64,000 nucleotides of DNA from Caulobacter sp031457805 (GTDB lineage Bacteria; Pseudomonadota; Alphaproteobacteria; Caulobacterales; Caulobacteraceae): NCBI RefSeq assembly GCF_031457805.1, contig NZ_JAVDXI010000008.1, positions 119,923-183,922 on the forward strand, in the 5' to 3' direction. Position 1 is the stretch's first letter. Each line of letters begins with the position of its first letter. The notes beneath the pieces were generated by a model that was given only the letters and a program-made list of their open reading frames with translations, made no database searches and was not told the origin of the DNA. This document shows, in pieces, positions 25,914 through 34,315 of the stretch. The position numbers and the translations under genes are program-made.

Positions 25914-26014
25914 GCGTCCGCTCTCTTCTTGAGGGCTCGTCAGGAAATCTGATTTCGTGCGTGATGCGTATCAGGGCAAAAGCCTACCGCTAGATCGCCT
26001 TTATGGAGCTGTTC

Positions 26015-26821
26015 ATGGTCGCCCGCCGTGCCTTCGTCGCCCTCAGCCTCGCCGCCTTGGCGCTGACCGCCTGCGGCCCGAAGGCCCCTAAGGCCAGCGA
26101 CCCCAACACCCTGACCGTGGCCGCAACCGCCGTGCCGCACGCCGAGGTGCTGGAGTTCATCAAGCCGAAGCTGGCGCAGCAGGGCCTGAACATCGACATC
26201 AAGGTGTTCAACGACTACGTCCAGCCCAACACCCAGGTCGCCGAAAAGCGCATCGACGTCAGCTACTTCCAGACCCTGCCGTATCTGGAGAGCTTTAACC
26301 GCGACAAGGGGACGAACCTGATCCCGCTGCAGGGCGTCCACGTCGAGCCGATCGGGACCTATTCGGCCAAGTGGAAGTCGATCGCCGAGGTTCCGAACGG
26401 CGCTGTGATCGCCATCCCCAATGACGCCTCGACCGAGGGCCGCGCTCTGATCCTGCTGGCCAAGAACGGCGTCATCGCCATCAAGGACCTCAAGAACCCG
26501 CTCACCAGCCTGCGCGACATCACCAGCAACCCGAAGAACCTGAAGTTCAAGGAGCTGGAGGCGCCGGCCCTGCCGCGCGTGCTCAACCAGGTCGATCTGG
26601 CGGTGATCAACACCAACTACGCCCTCGACGCCAAGCTGAACCCCAGCAAGGACGCCCTGATCATCGAGGACAAGACCAGCCCCTATGTGAACTATCTGGT
26701 CGGCCGCCCCGACAACAAGGACGACCCGCGCGTCAAGAAACTGGCCGCGGCGCTGACCACGCCCGAGGTCAAGGTGTTCCTGGAGCAGAAGTACGCCGGT
26801 GCGGTGGTCCCGGCGTTCTAG
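26015..26821 (+). CDS. metQ: Methionine-binding lipoprotein of the ABC importer
   Basis: 268 residues from ATG 26015, which has GGAG 7 bases upstream; ATG 26003 is less likely. The signal peptide 'RRAFVALSLAALALTACGP' ends in lipobox LTAC. The NLPA/MetQ fold is clear: 'LTVAATAVPHAEVLEFIKPKLAQQGLNIDIKVFNDYVQPN', 'VSYFQTLPYLE', 'GVHVEPIG' and 'VDLAVINTNYALDA'. It captures methionine at the inner-membrane surface and delivers it to MetI. Confidence 0.95.
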   Translation: MVARRAFVALSLAALALTACGPKAPKASDPNTLTVAATAVPHAEVLEFIKPKLAQQGLNIDIKVFNDYVQPNTQVAEKRIDVSYFQTLPYLESFNRDKGTNLIPLQGVHVEPIGTYSAKWKSIAEVPNGAVIAIPNDASTEGRALILLAKNGVIAIKDLKNPLTSLRDITSNPKNLKFKELEAPALPRVLNQVDLAVINTNYALDAKLNPSKDALIIEDKTSPYVNYLVGRPDNKDDPRVKKLAAALTTPEVKVFLEQKYAGAVVPAF

Positions 26822-26850
26822 GGGGGGGAAGTCCTCGCCCTAGTGGGGGA
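26822..26850. repeat. Degenerate fragment of family A repeat
   Basis: G/C-rich remnant directly after the metQ stop, containing GTGGGGGAGGG and a partial CCTCGCCC arm. It resembles the left end of the family A repeats but has no matching right arm. Confidence 0.35.
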
Positions 26851-26939
26851 GGGCGCAGCGCAGGTCGCTGACGGGACAGTCTGGGCCGCAGGCGGACTGT
26901 GATGATGGCCACAGCGGGTGGAAAGCGGCCTCAAGGAAT

Positions 26940-26964
26940 CCCTCTCTCTAAGAGAGAGGGTTTT
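26940..26964 (+). terminator. Rho-independent terminator of the met operon
   Basis: A perfect 9-bp stem CCCTCTCTC / GAGAGAGGG with a 3-base loop is followed directly by TTTT, about 120 bases after metQ. The rest of the 26965-27244 gap holds no gene that I can support; a 7-bp repeat GGCGCTG/CAGCGCC lies just before the next start. Confidence 0.75.
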
Positions 26965-27244
26965 GCGCGACGTCCTCAATGGGTCGAAAGCAGGAAACGA
27001 CGCCGGCTCTGGAAGCGGACCTTCAGCGTGTCCCATTGCATGCTGCGCCCCGACCCGCCCTAGCGGCGCTGGCCGTCCACGTGGGCTGGGGTTCTGGACG
27101 TCGCGACTGGAGGGGGGCGTCCCGTCCCGGCCTTTCCCGCTCCGTCGCCTCTTCGAGCCGACACCGCTCCCCTGGGGCGAGGAATTATTGGCGCTGCCTG
27201 ACATTTCACTCTACCTATCAGCGCCCGCCGCTTACGGATCACCC

Positions 27245-27961
27245 ATGGCCTCGCCGTCGCTGAAATCGCCCGCCGGACGTCGTCTGGTGCTGGATGTCGC
27301 CAACTCCTCGGGGCTCGAGGACTGGGCGCCGGAGCTGCAGAAGACCAAGGTCTATGAACGGATCCTGCTGGACCTGATCCTGGGTGAACTGCCGGCGGGC
27401 GGACGCCTGGACGAGCAATCGCTGGCCGCCCACTACGACACGGGTCTGGCCGGGGTGCGCGACGCGCTGGGCCGCCTGGCCTTGGAAGGCCTCGTGATCC
27501 GCCGGGCCCGCTCGGGCACCACCGTCGCGCCGCTCGACCTGGTGGAGCTGCGCCAGGGCTATGAGGCGCGCGTGCTGATCGAGCCGCACTGCGCCCAACT
27601 GGCCGCCAGGAACGCCTCAAAGGCCGAGGCCCAGGCGATGTACGACGTCTTCGCCGACGGGGAGGAGGCCGCGCGAACCTGCGACCTGCCGGCCCTGGTG
27701 GCGATGGACCTGCGTTTCCACGCCGCCGTCGCCCGCGCCTCAGGCAATCTGGCCCTGGCCCGTATCCTGATCCCGCTGCAGCACAAGGCCGCCCGCTTCT
27801 GGGTGTTCTCGTTCAATGGCGCGTCTGAACAGGAGCTGCTGGATGAGATCGAGGAGCATCGCCAGGTCGCGCGAGTCATCGCCAGCGGCGACGCCGAGGG
27901 CTCGCGGCGGGCGATGCTGCGGATCCTCGATGTTCAGCCCGAGGCCGGCGCTCGATCCTAG
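27245..27961 (+). CDS. GntR-family transcriptional regulator with FCD domain
   Basis: 238 residues from ATG 27245. A winged helix (about 35-92, 'KVYERILLDLILGELPAGGRLDEQSLAAHYDTGLAGVRDALGRLALEGLV') is followed by an FCD ligand-binding domain (about 105-225) with 'MDLRFHAAVARASGNLALARIL' and 'EEHRQVARVIASGD', which normally bind a metal and an organic acid. It probably regulates a metabolic or uptake gene; the TonB receptor gene 187 bases downstream on the same strand is one candidate. The frame is open further upstream to 26918, but that DNA holds a terminator and is non-coding. Confidence 0.9.
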   Translation: MASPSLKSPAGRRLVLDVANSSGLEDWAPELQKTKVYERILLDLILGELPAGGRLDEQSLAAHYDTGLAGVRDALGRLALEGLVIRRARSGTTVAPLDLVELRQGYEARVLIEPHCAQLAARNASKAEAQAMYDVFADGEEAARTCDLPALVAMDLRFHAAVARASGNLALARILIPLQHKAARFWVFSFNGASEQELLDEIEEHRQVARVIASGDAEGSRRAMLRILDVQPEAGARS

Positions 27962-28069
27962 ATCGCATCGCCCAAGGCCTTCATCCTAGGGCGCTAGTTC
28001 CCTTTACGTAAGCTGCAGCATTCGGGTCACAGTCTCTTCGCAATCTCATGTAAAATGTCAGAAGGCATT

Positions 28070-28099
28070 TTGACGAAGATCAAGAGATCACCAGATATC
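28070..28099 (+). promoter_or_regulatory. Candidate promoter of the TonB receptor gene
   Basis: TTGACGA at 28070-28076 fits the Caulobacter sigma-73 -35 element; CAGATATC at 28092-28099 fits its -10 only in part (GCTANAWC). An inverted repeat AAAATG (28052-28057) / CATTTT (28066-28071) overlaps the -35 and may be an operator. No clear Fur site is present. Confidence 0.35.
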
Positions 28100-28147
28100 G
28101 AGCCGTGACCGCCGGGACCCCTATCCGGCGCCGTGAAGGCTCGATCC

Positions 28148-30541
28148 ATGTCGTCTCCGCGCATTCTTGTGTCCGCCAGCCTCCTGGCCCTGGCCGCCGC
28201 GTCACCCGCTCTGGCCGACACCCAGTTGTCCGACCGGGTCGATGCGGTGGTGATCGTGGCGCGCGACAAGGCCGGCCTGCTGGAGAAAGAGCCCAGCCAG
28301 ACGGTGTTCGGGATCGACAAGCCGCTGATCGAGACTCCCCGCTCGGCCAGCCTGGTCAGCGACCTGACGCTGGAGCGCTACGGCGTCCTGACGCTGGACG
28401 GCGCCACCAAGGTCGCGCCCGGCACGCATACGGCCAGCTTCTATGGCGTGCCCGGCTCGCTGAACATTCGCGGCACCCTGGCCGAGAACTACTTCCGCGG
28501 CTTCAAGCGCGTGGAGAACCGGGGGACCTACTCGACCCCGATCGGCGGCGCGGCGCGCATCGAGATCCTGCGCGGCCCGCCGACGCCCGTGTACGGCGCG
28601 GGCAAGGTTGGGGGCCTGGTCAACTTCATCCCCAAGTCCGCCCGCGACGAGGGCCGTTTCCTGGCCGGACCGGAAGGGGAGGTGAGCGCCACCTTCGGCA
28701 GCTACAACAAGAAGCTGCTCACCGCCCAGTTCGGCGCGCCGGTGAGCCTCGGCAGCGCTGAGGGCGGGGTCTATGTCTACGGCGAGGCCGAGGATAGCCA
28801 CAGCTTCTACAAGGGGATCTATCCGCGTCACCAGACCCTGGAGCTGTCGTCCGATTTCGACCTGGGGAACGGCTGGAGCACCGCTTTCGGCGGCATGCTG
28901 TTCCGCTCGCGGGGCGACGTGCAGACGCCGGGCTGGAACCGCCTGACCCAGGACCTGATCGACAACCGCACCTACATCACCGGCCGCGACTCGACGCTGA
29001 AAGATACGGACGGCAACGGCCGGCTGACGCCCAACGAGGTCGGCTTCTATCCCTACGCCAGCGCGCTCTATATTCCGTACTACGGGTTCTTCAGCACCGA
29101 TGCGGTCCATACGCTGGACGTCGGCGTCGGGACCACCAAGCTGGACCGGCGCACGGTCTATATCAGCCCCACAGACTTCTCGAAGACGGACACCCAGACG
29201 CTGTACGTCGATCTGGCCAAGGACCTGGGCGAGGATCGCGCGCTGAAGCTGCAGCTGTTCCACGACCGTCAGGACAACAAGCGTTACGTCTCCTACGGTT
29301 ATCCGTCGGCGATCGACGCCAAGGTCAGCGAGATCCGCCTGACCTACGCCTTCCCGACCACCGTCGGCCCGGCCAGCGCCCGCACCCTGGTCGGTGGCTC
29401 CCACCGCTGGTTCGAGGGGCGGCGGCGCGAAAGCTACAACAGCGGCATGATCGCGCTGGACCGCCGCGACATCAGCTTTGGCGCCACCCCGACCGACATC
29501 ATCGACAGCCCGTTCGACGACGAGCCGGGCGGCATCGGGCTGAAGTGGGAGAACGACAACCGTTCCACCTGGAAACAGACCGGCGTCTTCGTCACCTCCG
29601 ACATCGATATCGGCCGGCTGAACCTGGTCCTGGGTGGTCGCTGGGATCGCTACAGCGTCGAAAGCCAGGACACCGGCTTCCTCAGCTATACCGTCACCGG
29701 CCAGAAGACGGCCGAGCGGAACAAGGCGACCTGGAACGCCAGCCTGACCTACACGCTGCCGATCGGCCTGATGCCCTACGCCAGCTACGCCAAGGCCGCG
29801 GCGCTGGAGATGAGTCAGGGCGGCGATATCGCGCCGGGTCTGGTGGCCGACGGCTCGTGGCTCTCGAGCTCCGATCTCGCCGAGGCCGGGGTGAAGTTCC
29901 AGCTGTTGCGCGGAACCCTGATCGGTTCGCTGGCGGCCTATCGCCAGAACCGCACCCAGATCACCGGCGCCATCGCCCCGCCCACCGTCCAAGGTACGCG
30001 CGCCAAGGGCGTGGAGCTGGAGATCCGCTGGCTGGCCTCCGAGCGGCTGTCCCTCACCTTCGCCGGCAACAACCAGCGCACCAACATCAAGGGGCCGGAC
30101 ACCTCGTTCCAGTACATCCCCGCCTATACGGCCGGCGTGCCGGGGGCGCAGGCCTATGGCGGCTCGTATGTGGTGTGGAGCTTCGCCGGCCTGCCGGGGC
30201 GCGGCGGCGACTACGCCTACACCCTGACGCCGAAGTCGGTGCTCAGCCTCTACGGGACCTACACCAGCAAGGGCTACGACTGGGGTCAGGCTGGCGCGAC
30301 GCTGGGCGTCAGCCATGTGGGTCGCACGTCGGGGACGGTGCAGAACGCGGTGCGCTATCCGGCCTATGAGGTGGTCAATGCGTCGGCCTATGTGACGCGC
30401 GGGCCTTACACTTTGTCGGTCAATGTCGATAACCTGTTCGATACGTTCTATTTCACCCCCGACGCCGACACCTACGCCAACCTCGGCGCCTTGCCCGGCA
30501 AGGGCCGTGAGTGGCGGGCCACCCTGAAGCGGACCTTCTGA
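28148..30541 (+). CDS. TonB-dependent outer-membrane receptor (siderophore type)
   Basis: 797 residues from ATG 28148 (GTG 28133 possible), with signal peptide ending 'ASPALADTQ'. The plug domain shows 'PLIETPRSASLVSDLTLERYG', 'SLNIRGTLAENYFRGFKRVENRG' and 'ARIEILRGPPTPVYGAGKVGGLVNFIPKSA'. The C-terminal beta-barrel ends with an aromatic residue ('RATLKRTF'), as needed for barrel assembly. Sequence style is that of ferric-siderophore receptors; the ligand is unknown. An MFS transporter follows across a family A repeat, which could handle the imported compound. Iron control is not evident from the upstream region. Confidence 0.92.
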   Translation: MSSPRILVSASLLALAAASPALADTQLSDRVDAVVIVARDKAGLLEKEPSQTVFGIDKPLIETPRSASLVSDLTLERYGVLTLDGATKVAPGTHTASFYGVPGSLNIRGTLAENYFRGFKRVENRGTYSTPIGGAARIEILRGPPTPVYGAGKVGGLVNFIPKSARDEGRFLAGPEGEVSATFGSYNKKLLTAQFGAPVSLGSAEGGVYVYGEAEDSHSFYKGIYPRHQTLELSSDFDLGNGWSTAFGGMLFRSRGDVQTPGWNRLTQDLIDNRTYITGRDSTLKDTDGNGRLTPNEVGFYPYASALYIPYYGFFSTDAVHTLDVGVGTTKLDRRTVYISPTDFSKTDTQTLYVDLAKDLGEDRALKLQLFHDRQDNKRYVSYGYPSAIDAKVSEIRLTYAFPTTVGPASARTLVGGSHRWFEGRRRESYNSGMIALDRRDISFGATPTDIIDSPFDDEPGGIGLKWENDNRSTWKQTGVFVTSDIDIGRLNLVLGGRWDRYSVESQDTGFLSYTVTGQKTAERNKATWNASLTYTLPIGLMPYASYAKAAALEMSQGGDIAPGLVADGSWLSSSDLAEAGVKFQLLRGTLIGSLAAYRQNRTQITGAIAPPTVQGTRAKGVELEIRWLASERLSLTFAGNNQRTNIKGPDTSFQYIPAYTAGVPGAQAYGGSYVVWSFAGLPGRGGDYAYTLTPKSVLSLYGTYTSKGYDWGQAGATLGVSHVGRTSGTVQNAVRYPAYEVVNASAYVTRGPYTLSVNVDNLFDTFYFTPDADTYANLGALPGKGREWRATLKRTF

Positions 30542-30554
30542 TGATCGAGCAAAG

Positions 30555-30680
30555 CATCCTCCCTCGTGAAACGGGGGAGGGGGACCGCGAAGCGGTGGAG
30601 GGGGCGCCGGCGGTCCTAACGCCCCCGCCGTCACGACGCTGCGCGTCGCGCCACCTCCCCCGCCTTGCGGGTGAGGAGGG
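30555..30680. repeat. Palindromic intergenic repeat, family A, copy 3
   Basis: Starts CATCCTCCCTCGTGAAACGG, ends with a GCGGGTGAGGAGGG arm. Inner pairs include GGGGGCG / CGCCCCC. Its right end supplies the GAGGAGGG ribosome-binding site of the next gene. Confidence 0.7.
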
Positions 30681-30686
30681 TTGTCG

Positions 30687-31958
30687 GTGACCGCTTCTCG
30701 CTTTCGTCCTTGGCTTCTGGTGGCGGCGTTCAGCCTGCTGCTGTTCCTGATCACCGCCTCGACCTACGGCTCGCTGGGCGTGGTGCTTCCGGCCATGATC
30801 GGCGACCTGAACTGGAGCTTCGAGAAGGCGTTCCTGGGCTTTTCGGTGCTCGGCGTCTTCACCGGCGCCTCGTCCTGGCTGCCGGCGATCCTGATCCGAC
30901 GGATCGGCGTGCGCGCAACCTTGCTGGTCGGCGCCGTGGTGCTGGCCGCCGGGTTCGTCGGCTTGGCCAATGCTGAAAGCCTGATGAGCTACTACGCCGG
31001 GGCTGCGGCGTGCGGCGTCGGCTTTCAGATGGCGGCCCTGATCCCGGGCACGCACGTGCTGTCGGCCCTGTTTCGCGAGCGCGCCTTGCCGTTCGGCGTC
31101 TACTTCACCTTCGGATCGCTTGGGGGCGCCGCCGGGCCTTGGATGGTGCTGACCTTGATGGACGCCAGCGGCGGCGACTGGCGCGCCTTCTGGATCGTGC
31201 AGGCGGTTCTGGCTGTCGTCGTCGGCGGCGCCTGCGCCCTGATGGTGGGCGGCTCCCAGTGGCTGGCGGCCGCCGCGCATGAGGTCGATGAAGAGGTCGA
31301 GCAGGCGGCGCGGCAAGCGCCCGCCAACGCCCGTGTCTATCGCACCGCGCACGAATGGACCGTCCGCCAGGCGCTGCGGACGCCGCAATTCTATATCCTG
31401 GTGGCGGCCTATTTCTCGCACCTGCTGGTCGGCGTCACGGTGGCCAGCGTGTCGGTGTCGCACCTGACTGAAATCGGCGTCGCGGCGGGCGTCGCGGCGG
31501 TGGCGGCTGGAGCCCTCGCCGCCAAGATGCTGAGCCTTGAGGCCCTGATGCAGACGCTCGCGCGCCTCGCCGGGGGAGCCCTGGGAGACCGGGTGGACCC
31601 GCGTTGGCTGCTGATTGTCGCCCAGGCCATGCTGGTGGTCGGCCTGCTCGCCCTGGCCAAGGCGACGACGCCGGCCCTGATGCTGGTCTATGCGATCGGG
31701 ACGGGCGTGGGCTTTGGCCTGACGGTCCTGGCTGTGACCGTGCTGCTGCTCAACTACTATGGCCGTCAGAGCAATCTGGAGCTCTTCTCTTTGATGTGCC
31801 TCGTGGGCGCGGTGTCGGCGGCGGGGCCGTTCATCGCCGGCGCCATGCGCGACCGGCTGGGCGGCTTCACACCGACCTTTGAGCTCTTCGCCGCGGTCAC
31901 CGCCGTGGTGTTCGTTGCGGTCCTGGCGATGCGGCCGCCCCGCACGCCCACAGCTTGA
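30687..31958 (+). CDS. MFS transporter
   Basis: 423 residues with twelve predicted membrane helices, beginning 'FRPWLLVAAFSLLLFLITASTYGSLGVVLPAMIGDLNWSFEKAFLGFSVLG'. It resembles the oxalate/formate and monocarboxylate-type MFS group, but I cannot assign a substrate. GTG 30687 is preferred over TTG 30681 because GAGGAGGG (30673-30680) lies 6 bases upstream of the GTG and would abut the TTG. That ribosome-binding site is the last part of a family A repeat. It may work with the TonB receptor upstream, for example to import or export a chelator; this is inference from position only. Confidence 0.87.
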   Translation: MTASRFRPWLLVAAFSLLLFLITASTYGSLGVVLPAMIGDLNWSFEKAFLGFSVLGVFTGASSWLPAILIRRIGVRATLLVGAVVLAAGFVGLANAESLMSYYAGAAACGVGFQMAALIPGTHVLSALFRERALPFGVYFTFGSLGGAAGPWMVLTLMDASGGDWRAFWIVQAVLAVVVGGACALMVGGSQWLAAAAHEVDEEVEQAARQAPANARVYRTAHEWTVRQALRTPQFYILVAAYFSHLLVGVTVASVSVSHLTEIGVAAGVAAVAAGALAAKMLSLEALMQTLARLAGGALGDRVDPRWLLIVAQAMLVVGLLALAKATTPALMLVYAIGTGVGFGLTVLAVTVLLLNYYGRQSNLELFSLMCLVGAVSAAGPFIAGAMRDRLGGFTPTFELFAAVTAVVFVAVLAMRPPRTPTA

Positions 31959-31967
31959 CTCGGATAC

Positions 31968-32000
31968 AAAAAAGCCGCCCCGGGGGAGCCGGGGCGGCTT
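31968..32000 (-). terminator. Rho-independent terminator of the TorF-like porin gene
   Basis: A perfect 12-bp stem (AAGCCGCCCCGG / CCGGGGCGGCTT, 5-base loop) is followed on the minus strand by six T's (31973-31968). It lies 24 bases after the porin stop and also faces the MFS gene end. Confidence 0.85.
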
Positions 32001-32023
32001 CGATGTCTATCCTGTAGGATCGC

Positions 32024-32716
32024 TTAGAAAGCGGCCTTCAGGCTGACGACCACGCGGCTGTCATAGATCTTGCCGAGGCCGTGTTCGCTGGTGTCGTGGT
32101 AGCGCAGGTCAGCGGCCAGCTTGTCGGTCAGGGCGTAGGCCAGGCCCACGTTCCAGGTGCTGTAGTCGGCGTAGTTCTTGATGGTCTGGTGACCGACGGC
32201 GCCCGACAGGGTCAGCTTTTCAGCGACCGGCATGGCGGCGTTGGCTTCGAAGTAGGTCGCACCGCCACCCTTGCCCGGATATTCCGGCGAGTAGTAGACG
32301 GCGGCGCCCAGCGTAGCCGGGCCAAAAGCGCGCGAGGCGGCGGCCTTCAGTTCCACGTAGCTGTACGAGCCGGGGGTCAGGCCCTTGTCCTTGGTGTAGC
32401 CATAGTACAGCACGCCGAAGTCCAGCGAGGTGTCGCCCACGGTCGGCTTCACGCCGGCGTAGAAGTCGATTTCCGTGGTCGGGTCGTTGGCGCCAAAGTC
32501 GACGTTCGAAGCCCAGACGCCCGCATAGGCGACGCCGTAGGACAGATCCACGCCGCCCTGCAGGGCCGGATCTTCCTGGGTCTGGCTCACGCCGCGGAAA
32601 ACGTAGTCGCTGGTGATGCCGAGGTTGTACGAGGCCTTCAGCTCCTGAGCCGAGGCGGCGCCCGCGAGGGCGACCGTGGCGGCGGCCGCGGCCAGCGCAA
32701 TCTTCATGGCTTTCAT
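32024..32716 (-). CDS. TorF-family putative outer-membrane porin
   Basis: 230 residues. Signal peptide 'MKAMKIALAAAAATVALAGAASAQE'. The mature part is a small beta-barrel with the family hallmark near its start, 'YNLGITSDYVFRGVSQTQEDPALQGGVDLSYG', and ends 'YDSRVVVSLKAAF', an aromatic C-terminus. Members are found next to TorR/TMAO or B12-linked genes in other species and their cargo is unproven. Start ATG 32716 has AAGGGGA about 8 bases upstream. Codon use is uniform and the signal is strong, suggesting high expression. Its own terminator follows. Confidence 0.88.
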   Translation of the reverse strand: MKAMKIALAAAAATVALAGAASAQELKASYNLGITSDYVFRGVSQTQEDPALQGGVDLSYGVAYAGVWASNVDFGANDPTTEIDFYAGVKPTVGDTSLDFGVLYYGYTKDKGLTPGSYSYVELKAAASRAFGPATLGAAVYYSPEYPGKGGGATYFEANAAMPVAEKLTLSGAVGHQTIKNYADYSTWNVGLAYALTDKLAADLRYHDTSEHGLGKIYDSRVVVSLKAAF

Positions 32717-32961
32717 AGTTCTATCCCCTTGTCTGTGTCGTCGACCGGGTTGGTTCCCAGCCGCCAACCGCGCCTGCAAGCGCATTTGCGTCCCCCACCG
32801 ATTAGTCGGGGCCACGTCCTTAAGTGCAATCGAGGGGCGATGAACGCCAGTGCGAAGGGCGCCTGAGGCTCAAACTTTGGGCGTTGTGTGACGATTTTGC
32901 TTCAATATTGACGCCGCTCGGCCACATGCGCCTGAAAAGCGAATCCAGCTTGGCTGTGTCT

Positions 32962-33765
32962 TTACCGCATGGAAAGGCTTGCGCCGCCGAGGTGCAGGCC
33001 CCCGTCGACCAGCAGGGTCTCGCCGGTGACGTGCCGCGACGCAGGAGACGCCAGAAAGACAGCGGCGCCGGCGATATCTTCTGCGGTGGAAGCCACTTTC
33101 AACGGCGTTGCGGCGGCCGCGCCGGCGCGCAGACGATCGACTCGCTCAGCGTCCATCGCCTTTCCGAACCACGGCGTGTCGATGAAGCCCGGACAAACCG
33201 CGTTGACCCGAATCCGGGGCGCGAGCGCGCGCGCCAGCGACAGGGTCATGGTCGTCATCGCCCCCTTGGAGGCGGCGTAGGGCACGGACGAACCGTTGCC
33301 CACCACACCGGCGATCGACGACGTGTTCACAACCGCGCCCGGTGACGGGGCGGACTCCAACAGGGAGCGGGCGGCGCGGACCATCTGGAACGCCCCGACC
33401 ACGTTCACCGAATAGAGGCGCAGGAAGTCCTCGGCGTTCACCGCGTCGAGGTCGGCGTGGTTCGGCGCGAACTTGGTCATGCCGGCGTTGTTGAACAGGG
33501 CGTCGATGCGGCCCGAGGCGTCGGCGGCCGCAGCGATCCTGCGGCAGTCCTCGTCGCTGGAGACATCGCCCTGGGCCAGGACCGCCTTGGCGCCTTCGGC
33601 CTGGACGAGCCTGGCGGTCTCTTCGGCCTCTTCGGCGCTGCGCGCGAAGTTGATCACCACGAGACCCGCGCCGCGTCGGGCGGTCTCCACGGCGATCGCG
33701 CGGCCAAGTCCGGTGGAGCCGCCGGTGACCACTACGGTGAAGCCTTCGAAATCCCGTCCCGACAT
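32962..33765 (-). CDS. SDR-family NAD(P)-dependent oxidoreductase
   Basis: 267 residues. Cofactor motif 'VVVTGGSTGLGRAIA' (about 11-25), 'NNAGMTKF', catalytic Ser in 'VNTSSIAGVVGNG', and Tyr-x-x-x-Lys as 'YAASKGA', followed by 'VNAVCPGFIDTPW' and 'HVTGETLLVDGG', typical of classical short-chain dehydrogenases such as 3-ketoacyl-ACP reductase relatives. Substrate unknown. ATG 33765 (GGGAGAG just upstream) is favoured over ATG 33783. Confidence 0.9.
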   Translation of the reverse strand: MSGRDFEGFTVVVTGGSTGLGRAIAVETARRGAGLVVINFARSAEEAEETARLVQAEGAKAVLAQGDVSSDEDCRRIAAAADASGRIDALFNNAGMTKFAPNHADLDAVNAEDFLRLYSVNVVGAFQMVRAARSLLESAPSPGAVVNTSSIAGVVGNGSSVPYAASKGAMTTMTLSLARALAPRIRVNAVCPGFIDTPWFGKAMDAERVDRLRAGAAAATPLKVASTAEDIAGAAVFLASPASRHVTGETLLVDGGLHLGGASLSMR

Positions 33766-33851
33766 CGCGTCTCTCCCGAACATCTGTTTGCGACCTTGTA
33801 GCGGGGCGCCGCGCGCTTGTCTCGCGGGGCGCGGAGGCCTAAATCGCGCCG

Positions 33852-34307
33852 ATGAGCGATCTTAACGTCACCCAGTTGGGCCGCGTCGTCGACGCGCCCG
33901 AAAACCCCGAGGCCGCCGTCCTTGAGCGCGTGCCCAATCCGCAGAGCGACGTGCTCTATCTGGCGCGCTTCGTCGCGCCGGAGTTCACCTCGCTGTGCCC
34001 CGTCACCGGCCAGCCCGATTTCGCGCACCTTGTGATCGACTATGCGCCCGGCGACTGGCTGATCGAGAGCAAGTCGCTGAAGCTCTATCTGACGAGCTTC
34101 CGCAACCACGGCTCTTTCCACGAGGACTGCACGGTCAAGGTAGCGCGCAAGATCGTCGAGATCGCGCAGCCGCGCTGGCTGCGGATCGGCGGCTACTGGT
34201 ATCCGCGCGGCGGCATTCCGATCGACGTGTTCTGGCAGACCGGACCGGCGCCGGAGGGTCTGTGGGTCCCCGACCAGGGCGTTGCGCCCTATCGCGGCCG
34301 GGGCTGA
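33852..34307 (+). CDS. queF: NADPH-dependent 7-cyano-7-deazaguanine reductase
   Basis: 151 residues, the short single-domain form. It reduces preQ0 to preQ1 in queuosine biosynthesis. The thioimide-forming Cys49 and Asp56 lie in 'TSLCPVTGQPDFAHLVIDY', and the NADPH motif is 'ESKSLKLYLTSFRNHGSFHE'. The rest of the queuosine pathway is not in the window. It converges with a nitroreductase gene 8 bases away. Confidence 0.96.
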   Translation: MSDLNVTQLGRVVDAPENPEAAVLERVPNPQSDVLYLARFVAPEFTSLCPVTGQPDFAHLVIDYAPGDWLIESKSLKLYLTSFRNHGSFHEDCTVKVARKIVEIAQPRWLRIGGYWYPRGGIPIDVFWQTGPAPEGLWVPDQGVAPYRGRG

Positions 34308-34315
34308 GGCCCTGG

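Noticed and set aside
26918..27244. N-terminal extension of the FCD regulator
   Set aside because: The extra 109 codons contain a Rho-independent terminator and have no similarity to GntR proteins; the winged helix begins after ATG 27245.
28000..28147. Fur box upstream of the TonB receptor gene
   Set aside because: No acceptable match to a GATAATGATAATC-like or Caulobacter-type Fur site; only a short AAAATG/CATTTT repeat.
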